Origin: Amborella trichopoda
Lineage: Eukaryota > Streptophyta > Magnoliopsida > Amborellales > Amborellaceae
Assembly (NCBI RefSeq): GCF_000471905.2
Contig: NW_006499207.1
Location: forward strand, 4,691,460-4,755,459
Direction: 5' to 3'
Length of the DNA stretch: 64,000 nt
Shown here: positions 55,861 to 64,000 of the stretch, piece after piece
How the letters are laid out: every line of letters begins with the position of its first letter
Position numbering within the stretch: the stretch's first letter is position 1
Notes under the pieces: model-generated
The model's database searches: none
What the model saw: the letters and a program-made list of their open reading frames with translations, nothing else
What the model was told of the DNA's origin: nothing
Program-made: the position numbers and the translations under genes

Positions 55861-56556
55861 TTTTTGGGTTATTATTTTGTTGACCAGGTTTACAAACTTA
55901 CAATCTTGTAGTACATTCATGTTAGAGGTCTCAGGTCCTTCCTTTATTTTAGGAAGAGTATTCTCCACTTCTGATGGTAAATGAATATTATATTCAGTTA
56001 CCAGATTATCGAATTCTGATTCTATGTTGTCATCTTCAATTTTATCTTTAGGAGGTTTCTGGGTTAACTCCAAGATTTGAACCCTTGTTTTTAGAGTTAA
56101 CTCGTTTCTTACCTCATTTATCTCATGTTTTAATAGAGGAATTTTTTGTTTTAATACAGTATCAAGTCCCTGTTCTGAGGCATCTATTTTTATTATTTGA
56201 AACGCTGTCGGACTAGATAGGGCTAAACATGGCAATTCTATAGCTTGTATTTTAATCTTTTTGACAGCCTTAGTAAGTTCATCAGTCCATCCTGGAGGAT
56301 TTTTTTTCAATCTTCGAAATAAAAGTTTTGCATCCAGGGCTAGATATTTTTAAAAATCAGAAATATAATTTAAACATCCAAGGAATCTTTACAATTCAGT
56401 TTTTTCCTTTATTACATATGGAAATTTAGATGTGAATTTTATTGCTCTATCAATGGGAATGATTCTCCCTTGAAAAATATTGTGTCTTAGAAATCTTATT
56501 TTCGTTTGGCATAGATTTATCTTTTTCGCTGAAACCACTAAGCCGACATTTTTTAA
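55858..56556 (-). pseudogene. Second viral fragment: RT C-terminus fused to CP-PR spacer
   Basis: Read from 56556: the C-terminal RT part (matching 49855 onwards of the first locus), then an open frame 56310-55858. This starts KKNPPGWTDELTKAVKKIKI, passes IIKIDASEQGLDTVLKQK (RT/RNase H boundary) and switches near 56150 into HEINEVRNELTLKTRVQ, the CP-PR spacer that in the first locus sits upstream of protease. The junction is in frame and near a TTTTTGTTTTAATAC tract also present at 49468-49482. The 5' limit is at about 56556, where similarity to RT stops abruptly. Confidence 0.7.
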
Positions 56557-56639
56557 TGGTAGTCATTAAAATTGAAAAGGGAATTAATAAAACAAGATAA
56601 AGTCATTGGAAAATAAGGTTGATTTCAAGGTACTTCCTG

Positions 56640-57180
56640 GTTAGGCTGGGTCTCAAGCCTATGTTATAATATATTATTATTCAAATATTAATTATTATAT
56701 ATAATATATAACAATATATCTAATATTATACAATATGTTAATACTATATGATATTATATATTAATATCTAATTAACATTAATCATATGTAATACTTATGT
56801 AAAATTATATTACTATATACAAGTAATTTGTAATAGATATATAATGTTATAATATATATCTAAAACATTAATATATATTTAATATATCATATACAATAAG
56901 TAATGTATATTATAATATATAATATATAATATAATAGTGTAAATTACAATATTATATTACTATAATATTAATTATCTTTTAATGCATATAATATTACTCT
57001 ATAATATAATTAATATATATTATATAAGTAATTATGTAGATAATATACATATATATATATATAAGATAATTAATATATATTTAATATATATAACATTAAT
57101 ATAACAAAAATATTAAAAATATATAATATTATATTATATTACTAACAATATTGTATGCTATTATATTATTATATAAGGAA
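56640..57180. repeat. A/T-only low-complexity tract
   Basis: About 540 bp of almost pure A and T built from ATATTA, TATAAT and TAATATAT words, with further pieces at 57565-57595. It borders the scrambled viral fragment; MITE-B copy 2 is inserted at its far end. Confidence 0.85.
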
Positions 57181-57184
57181 AAAA

Positions 57185-57563
57185 TTTATATAAGGTTTCA
57201 ATCTTATTACTAACAATGTAGAATTAAGGTGTACCTAAAAAATTCTTTGATGTTGAAAAACCCTCTTATTAATCATCTCGATATCGTGATGTATGAATAT
57301 AAAAAGGAAAATAAGATTTTGAGTCCGCAAAATAATGTATCTTGCAACAAATTATTTGGACTGTCTATTTTCAATATTTTCCTGTATTTATAGATCTACT
57401 CGATTTGAACCATTTTTTGGGTTTAAAATTTTATAATTAGAGATGAATATGTGTTATCAGGGCATTCTAAGATTTTTTTACACCAAAATTATATTTATGA
57501 CAAAATCTAGATGTGTGCCTTAACTTGATAGTTTAGAGTTGCAACCTTATACAAACTACACCC
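57185..57563. mobile_element. MITE-B copy 2 (379 bp)
   Basis: Left end TTTATATAAGGTTTCAATC; right end, reverse complemented, TTTGTATAAGGTTGCAACTC. The interior parallels copy 3 (AATCATCTCGATATCGTGAT versus GATCATCTTGACATCAAGAT; AATAATGTAT; GGACTGTCTATTTTCAAT). It sits within the A/T tract. Non-coding. Confidence 0.65.
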
Positions 57564-57599
57564 ATTATATAATGTTATTATATTATATTATATAATTTC

Positions 57600-59125
57600 A
57601 GGGAGACAAGATGCTATCCAAACAGCAGACACCTTTATTATAGGAGATGTTAATTCCATGAGATATCAATTCCAATAGAGGAATCTCCCCAAGATCCCTA
57701 TTTCCAAGGAATCAAACTTGATCTAAATCCCAATTTTAAAATTTCGTAGAAATATGAAATCTTGGAGTTGGGCCATTATCCAAATTTTAATCTATATTGA
57801 GCCAAATAGGTCCTAAATGTTTCAAATATATTGCTAAAGTCAAATCTCATTTGATTCCTCCATTAGTATTTTATAAACCCGACAATTGCTGATCCAAATC
57901 GTCGATTTGGATGCAGAATTGGTTGGGACAAAACTAGTTCCATAATGGTATTGTCCCGAATAGGTTCCCCCCTAAAAGCCCCTCTTCATTTTTTTCTCTT
58001 TTTTTTTTAAGTTTATCTAATGTTTTATGTGGTTTCCCCCTAAATCCCCACCCTATAAACCTCTATTTTGTTTTTTATTTTTTATTTTTTTGGATCACCG
58101 ATTTAGATGATTTGAGAACAATCAAGATTGCTGATCCAGCTGATCCAAATCAAGATTGGGGGTGGACAATCTGCCTCACCATTCTGTTTCTTTCTTTTTT
58201 TCAAAATGGACTTCATTTTATTGAGCAACAAATCAAAAGGCTTTGAAGCCTTTTTAAACATGCTCCTGCTTCCCTGGACAAAACCCAATCTTGGGGTTTT
58301 TTAAGGATCTAAAGTTTGAAAATGTATACTAACTTCCAAAAAGAAAAATTTAAATGCACTCTCTATGATCCTAAAAAAGTAAAATCCTAAATTTTAAGGT
58401 AAATTGTCTAATTTTTGGACAACCAGATCTAAGTATTGAAAAAATCAATTTTTTATTTTTTTAAACAATTATTTGGCAATTCTTAATTAGATCCAAAATT
58501 TCACATAAAAAATTCCTTGAATAACTTTTACTCCTATGCGAGTAAAGGAACGAATACTCCCACAAAAGGATAGCACACATCATTCCTAAAACTCCCAAAT
58601 CAAAGATCCAAGAAACACTATATTCCAAAAGAAAAAAAAATATATCCCAAAATGACTATAGGTGAAAAGCTCCAAAACTTCTCAAAATATATTGCTATCC
58701 CAAAACAATACATTCTCAATGAACAACGCACTAAATTTATGTAATTTTTCTTAGAGATTCAATTCAAATCCCATTTGGAAGAGCATGGTCATATGCGTGT
58801 TTGTGTTGCGCAGTGTAAGAAGAGAGGTTTTGAGGTGGGGTAACATGGTAATATAATGTTTCTGGGAAGCACAAAAGTTTCCATATATTTCACTCTCCCG
58901 AGGGAGCATGAAATCTTCTAGCACGATGTTCATTCTGGCGGCAATAAACCCGGACCCGACGTGGGACGCGCATAATACATCCGAACCGGGACCCAAGACT
59001 CGACCCAAATCAGGGTATGAGTTCAATACCCGGTGGGTTGACTCTGGGTCCAAGTCTTGAACCACATATTTTCGGGTATTAATTTATGAAAAATAGATAA
59101 ACATCTTTAAAATATATGAAAAGTA
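57600..59125. other. Non-coding spacer
   Basis: No gene is supported. GATCCAAATC-type phrases recur at about 57890 and 58120. The minus-strand open stretch 59065-58751 (104 codons) has no recognisable domain; its DNA (CCGGACCCGACGTGGGACGC) is GC-rich against an AT-rich background and looks like transposon material. Confidence 0.35.
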
Positions 59126-59130
59126 GATAA

Positions 59131-59519
59131 AAGTTTATATAGAGCTGAAGCTCTAAACAATCAAATTAGAGCCTACCTAAAAAGTTTCACTAAAAGAGGT
59201 TATGTTGATTCTTAAATATCCTCAAATTGATCATCTTGACATCAAGATGCATGAACATGAGACAAAAATGGATTTCAAGTTTTGAAAATAATGTATTTTG
59301 TAAAGCATTTTTGAACTGTCAATTTTCAAGATTTTTAAGTTTTTATAGATCTGTGGATCTATACAAGTTTTGAAGCTTTAAACTTTGTAAATAAAAATGA
59401 AAATATATTCTAAAGCTATTACAAATATTTCCAATATTGAAACCACATTTCTCGACACTACTTTAAGGTAGGCTCTAATTTGTTTGTTTAAAGCCTAGGC
59501 TCCGTATAAACGATGCCCA
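59131..59519. mobile_element. MITE-B copy 3 (389 bp)
   Basis: The left end AAGTTTATATAGAGCTGAAG then CTCTAAACAATCAAATTAGA is matched by the reverse complement of the right end, GTTTATACGGAGCCTAGGCT then TTAAACAAACAAATTAGAGC. The inverted repeat extends for about 45 bp. It is the best preserved of the three copies. Non-coding. Confidence 0.75.
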
Positions 59520-60180
59520 TTTAAATATGGGATTGTATCAATGAGACCATATATCTTTTAATATAAAGTGAATACAATTCCTTACAACAATTTGATTTGA
59601 AATTTGATTACTTGGATGTGTCTTGATAAAATTTATTTTGAAGTTTGAGCTTGATATTGGAATAATTGCAGCCACCCAACTTCACATCCACTTGTCGATA
59701 TTAATGCAACGGCCTTTTATAAAAAATAAATAGTCTCATTATATATTATTTTCTCTTTAAATATATATATTTTAATTTTCGAGTAGGGGGCTGATCAGGT
59801 TAGGGTCCGGGTCCCAGTCGTGGCCTCATAATAGGTCCGGGTCGCTGTCCCGGCCTCATAATGGGGTCCGGGTCCCGGTCTAATAATAGTTCTCCTGGTC
59901 CGACCCGTTGCAAACTCCAGTGGGCTAGGCCCGGCCCTGCCCTCTCTCTCTCCCATTGCCCCACGTTGGAGCCTTTCTCTCTCTCACTTACATTTCTGTC
60001 CGTTTACCTTTGCTCGACTACTTTCTCCCTCCAGGGAGCAACCCGCCTCCCTTCTGGACAAAGCAGAAAGACTGCTTATTAACGAGCCTTCTTCCTTTCT
60101 TTCATCTCTGTTCACTTAGCTTCGCTTTGGTTCTTAACGAGAAAATACCACAACGCCTGTAAAATACTGGTAAGGTACAA
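59520..60180. other. Non-coding; GC-rich short repeats then CT-rich leader-like DNA
   Basis: 59800-59890 has three loose copies of a GGTCCGGGTCCCGGTC plus GGCCTCATAATA unit of about 35 bp. 59940-60170 is CT-rich and ends at a donor-like CTGGTAAGG (60168-60176). It could be a 5' leader, but no coding follows. Confidence 0.3.
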
Positions 60181-60509
60181 GGTCAGTTGGGTTTTCTTTT
60201 CCCTTTATTTTATTTTTGAGATTCATCTGGTATATTTGGTTTCAGCTTCTTCTTATTCTATTTGTCATTTATTTTGTTGTTTTTATCCATTTTTTGTTTT
60301 CTAAAACCTGCTGTGATTTGTAAGGTATTGAGATGTTATGGGGTAAAATGATCTTATTGGGATTTTGGCCATTATTAAGCTCTATAGAAGGTTTTTTTTT
60401 GTTTTTAAATAAATGACCGGTTCGATCACAAAATGAAGGATGCCATAAGCACTATTCATTTAATCAAACTTGCAGCACTAGGGAAGGGCTGGCGGCAGCT
60501 TTCAGTGAA

Positions 60510-60694
60510 AGTTGGGGCATAAAAAACCCGTGCTTCATTTCTACCTAAAACCACAGCAGCCCCTCTCGAAGAAGAGAAAACCCGTGAAGCCTGTGAAAAC
60601 CCTAGGTTGAAGAAGAGAAAGACGCCCGCAGCAGCATTTGCTTCATCGCCATTATCATAGAGCTCGAAGAGATTGAATCCACCAATCCGTGAGT
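60510..60694 (+). promoter_or_regulatory. Possible promoter, 5' leader exon and splice donor
   Basis: CATAAAAAA at about 60518, then a leader of about 150 bp with CT/GA-rich plant 5'UTR character and a telo-box-like AACCCTAG (60599-60606). It ends in a donor-like CCGTGAGT (60687-60694) followed by a T-rich stretch. This looks like the first non-coding exon and intron start of a plus-strand gene whose coding part would lie beyond the window. No coding exon is visible, so this is tentative. Confidence 0.3.
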
Positions 60695-61840
60695 TTTTTT
60701 TTTTTTTACTTCTTCACGCCTCCAAGAAAGAAATAGATACATGTATGAGAGAGAGATGTCTTATAGAGAGTGAGAGATATTTGAGAGAGAGAAAGAGGTG
60801 ATTTTCTCAGTAAAAGATTGAAGAATAACTGTGGTGGACAGCAAGAGAGAGAAAGGGCTCCAAAACCCATTTCTGTACTCACAATCTATTTCCTCTGCTT
60901 CCTGCTCATTCAATGATTCATACTGAGAATGGTTTGTCCACCCTCAAAAAGTTGCTAAAATTTGATCTCAGACTAATCGGAATACCCCCAATGGCTCCCT
61001 TGCTCTTCTGGATATTTTACCAGATGGGATTCTTTCACTGTCTCACCATATGAAACCCATATTTTCTACTTGATTTTTGCAGCTTTGGGTTTCTTTTTCA
61101 GTCTATTCTATTTCTCATGGTCTCACAATAAAAGCCAACGCTTTTGTTTGATGTTGGGAGCTTTGAATTTCCTTTTGGGTCATTGAATAGATGATAATTA
61201 CTGGCTTGTTATTAAATTGAGCTGAAAATTCAGGAAATAATTATTATTTAGATTGGGTTTTTTTTTTTTTATATTGTTTTATTGGGTGACCATCCTTGCT
61301 ATTTGTGTTTGGTTTCAAATTCAATTTTGTTGGAACTTATTGAACAGAATGAGAATGAAACCTAATTATAGTTATTACGAGTTCATAAATTAGACACTCC
61401 ATTCAATCAATAAAACATCATCAAAGAAATGAGTTTAAATTTCTTTGATAGCTTCAGCGAGCTATACCCTATTAGTAACAGTGAAAATTTCAGTGGTTCT
61501 GTAATGAAAATTTCCATTATTGAAAAGAAAATTGTGCATGAGATTTGGAAGGTGTAATTGAAATCTACCAATCCAATGGTTCTCTTTGACATTGTTTTCT
61601 TTAAAAATAAAATTGGATTTGTTGTTACAAATAGATGGTTGGGGTATTGTATGCCCTGCTTTCCTTCTATCATTACTTGTGTCTTCTCATTATGCTCTCT
61701 TTGAATTTTGTTTGTTTAGTGTTGATGGTACCTTTTATTTGTGCTTTTCTTTGTGTTAGCTGAGTGACCAAGATATTTGATCTCGAAAACTTGTCTAGGA
61801 ATTTATTAGAGGGATTAAAATAAAATTTCAAATTTTTTGG
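60695..61840. other. Non-coding, possibly intronic
   Basis: T-rich plus strand, consistent with plant intron composition. No domain or repeat is recognised. Open stretch 61673-61407 (-) matches nothing known. Confidence 0.3.
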
Positions 61841-62170
61841 TGTGATTGGAATTTCAATTGTTGTTGGGTGTCTTCCACTCTTAAGTTATGCAGATATAAG
61901 AACAAATTTCAATCTTGACTGTACATATTATAAGAAATGCATTAGGTGGGTTGTTGCAAAAACATTTCATTCAAGATATTCATTTTGCACATCAAATCAA
62001 TTAAATACAAAATGAACGGTTTATCGAACAGTTTATCAAACAGCTTTCCCATTGCCAAACATGTGAAATTACCAGCACCACAGTTTATCCAACAGTTCCA
62101 ATTTTCATGCTAAGTCAGCAGCTTGGGTGATTCCCAAGGAGACTGCAGTGAAAGTTATCAAATGCAACCT
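61840..62170. repeat. Direct repeat D, copy 1
   Basis: About 330 bp, including GTGTCTTCCACTCTTAAGTT (61868), AAATGCATTAGGTGGGTTGT and CAGCACCACAGTTTATCCAA, ending GAAAGTTATCAAATGCAACC. It is similar over its whole length to 63270-63608. TTTGATAAC-type ends suggest a hAT-like MITE. Confidence 0.6.
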
Positions 62171-63269
62171 TAGGGTTTTCCTATGATCTGAAAAAGTTCC
62201 AGTTGTGAGAGAGTAGAGGAAGAAGAGGAGGAAATTGAATTTTTTTTTTTGCAGACCACCAAGTTCTCTCCCTATCGTTTTCTCCTTCTAGTGGATCCTT
62301 TCTCGTCCCTTTCCACTGTGTAAGCCAATTCCTTGCCCTCCCTCTCTCTCTCTCTATAAGCTCACTCCTCTAGGTACGAAATCTCTCTCCTTCTCTCCTG
62401 TGAGTCTCAAAGTAGAACTATGGCCCCATTTCTTTAGCTTCCAAACCTCCATCAAACCTTGGTTTCTAGCTCTCAAATGCTTTCCAACACTAGGGTTTCG
62501 TTTCATGATGAGAGAAGAAACCAGTTATTTCTTATTGCTAATGGTGATGTAGGGTTTCGTGTCATGTTGATCGAGGGTTCAGTTTAGGTATGCGGTTCAG
62601 AAAAGGTTTGGTTCCTTTCAATCATCAAACATTTTATTTCCGTTGATTTAACGGGGTTTCATATTATTGTAAGAATTGGTCTCTTTTCTGTTTCTTCAGT
62701 CTAGGGTTTGTTTTGTATTTGTATGTCCGTCGCTTTGCTTCTGATTTTGTTGATTGTTGCAGAGATGTTTCCACAGTGTTATTTATGTATTTATTTATTT
62801 TGAATTCAAAAAATAGAATCTATTGAAGTTGCTCTGTTAAGTCTTGATTTTTGATCACTTGAAATTTAGTCTACAATTTTCTTCCTTTCTAATTTTCAGA
62901 TTTCTGATTCATATTCCAACCTGGTGACTTGTTTATGTAGTGTGTTATGGGAAAGAAAACTTCAGCTCTGTGCTGGACACCTGGTTTATGATTACAAACC
63001 ATTAATTGCGTTGGTTTTTAATGGATATGTGTAAATTAGAAATATTTTCAATTCTTTAATGCTAAGTGTAAGAGGGAGCTTATACTTTTATGATTTGTGA
63101 ACCCCAAAACTTACAAATTACAGTGAAGCTGACAAACAAAGTTTAGTTTATGAAGCTACTGTAATATTCATGTGAATTAGGATATGATGTGTCGAAGAAT
63201 GTGTAGTTTGATGAGGTTGAAAATTGATGCATTTCAATTTCAACAAGAAAAATAACTTTTCCTAATATT
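62171..63269. other. Non-coding with leader-like CT-rich DNA
   Basis: A (CT)n run at about 62343-62357 and TAGGGTTTCG at 62493 and 62552 (telo-box complement) resemble plant 5' leader DNA. No coding is recognised. Confidence 0.3.
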
Positions 63270-63608
63270 TTTTTGTGTCTTCCACTCTTAAGTTATATGG
63301 AGATGAGAACAAATTTCAATATGAACCGTGCATTTTATATGAAATGCATTAGATGGATTATATAAAGACAATATTACTCAAAATATGCATTTCACACGTC
63401 AAAATAGTGAAATACATAATGAATATTGAGATCTAGTTTCCAGCTTTACTAATGCCAAATAGGTAAAAATACTACTAGCACCACAATTTATCAAACAGGT
63501 TTCCCAATTTTCAAGCTACCGATTTTCACTTGCCTCCTAGATTTCAGGAAAGTCAGCAGCATTGATTTTTCCAGGAAAACTAGAGAGAAAGTTATCAAAC
63601 ACACCCTA
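63270..63608. repeat. Direct repeat D, copy 2
   Basis: It starts GTGTCTTCCACTCTTAAGTT (63275), continues AAATGCATTAGATGGATTAT and TAGCACCACAATTTATCAAA, and ends GAAAGTTATCAAACACACCC. It lies 1.41 kb from copy 1 in the same orientation, with many differences, so the duplication is old. Confidence 0.6.
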
Positions 63609-64000
63609 ATAGATTAGTCATCTATAGAGGAGCACTCTTCGCCCAGCAGTCATCCATCAGCAGCCCTTTTCTTTAATTGATTTATCACTGAAAGCGGCAA
63701 AAGGGGGTACGAATCGGCTAGGGCTAGGGGATTATAGTACTCATTTCAATCGTCGAGGGCTGGTTAAGAAACAAAGCAGGTACAAATGGTCATTCCCTTC
63801 TGTATTGCTGTGGTGGGGAAGGTTCTCACGAGACGAGGGAAGGGATGACCCAACCAATGACATAATCACGTACGGAAGGAAAAGGATTTTCTGAATCCGA
63901 GGAGGGAGAGTTCTTGACTTTTTAAGGGGGGTTGAACAAGACTTGCAAGAAGGAAGGGAAGCAGAAAAAAAACTCTCTCTCTCTCTCTCTCTCTCTACTA
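63609..64000. other. Non-coding window end with CT run
   Basis: No gene is recognised. 63972-63995 is a (CT)n microsatellite of 12 units. Confidence 0.5.

Noticed and set aside
58751-59065. 104-codon minus-strand open frame as a gene
   Set aside because: There is no recognisable domain, GC composition differs from its surroundings, and there are no neighbours or signals.
60419-60432. tRNA B-box-like GGTTCGATC
   Set aside because: No A box at a suitable distance and no cloverleaf could be drawn.

Overview
This is a 64 kb piece of plant nuclear DNA, almost certainly from an angiosperm with a large, repeat-rich genome. The evidence is the families present: Tat-like Ty3/gypsy coding remnants with an antisense plant-mobile-domain ORF, Ty1/copia remnants primed by initiator-Met tRNA, L1-like LINEs whose ORF1 has a DUF4283-like region, several MITE families, and an endogenous pararetrovirus (Caulimoviridae). 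I found no intact host protein gene. Nearly every recognisable coding stretch is broken by stops and frameshifts, so the window is an old nested transposon and virus graveyard.

Layout. 1-0.8 kb: end of a gypsy protease region (+). 1.3-5.06 kb: a broken antisense ORF (-) with a plant mobile domain, followed by a 3 kb hypervariable zone of unrelated minisatellites (26, 36 and 167 bp units). This order matches the 3' untranslated part of a Tat-lineage element that has lost RT and integrase. 10.4-11.75 kb: a pyrimidine-rich zone with a 57-bp minisatellite whose every unit is a hairpin and which is open as 19-residue protein repeats on both strands. 12.6-14.1 kb: LINE fragment (-). 14.1-16.1 kb: two copia remnants in opposite orientation. 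16.6-18.8 kb: a CT/AT-rich higher-order minisatellite split by a MITE (MITE-A). 19.5-25.9 kb: a nearly full-length but dead L1-like LINE (+) with ORF1, ORF2 and a poly(A) tail. 30.3-32.4 kb: a second LINE family (-), 5' truncated. 33-47 kb: AT-rich non-coding DNA with MITEs, an inverted pair of CATG-rich repeats, a SINE-like piece and an snRNA-type promoter motif.

47.4-54.8 kb (-) holds one complete genome-length of an endogenous caulimovirid. From primer-binding site to primer-binding site (7.4 kb) it carries movement protein, coat protein with zinc knuckle, aspartic protease, RT, RNase H, a C-terminal region, then an intergenic promoter with a six-copy upstream repeat. A second, scrambled viral fragment (54.8-56.56 kb, -) abuts it and is followed by about 500 bp of almost pure A/T. 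The order PBS, MP, CP, PR, RT, RH, promoter, PBS is that expected of a linearised circular pararetroviral genome. Florendovirus-like is the best guess for the genus, with Petuvirus-like as the alternative. All of its reading frames are broken.

57-60 kb: two more copies of a MITE family (MITE-B) also present at 43.4 kb. 60-64 kb: unique-looking DNA with telo-box-like motifs, CT-rich leaders and a splice-donor-like site. It could be the 5' leader and intron of a gene lying beyond the window, and it holds a 330-bp direct repeat pair.
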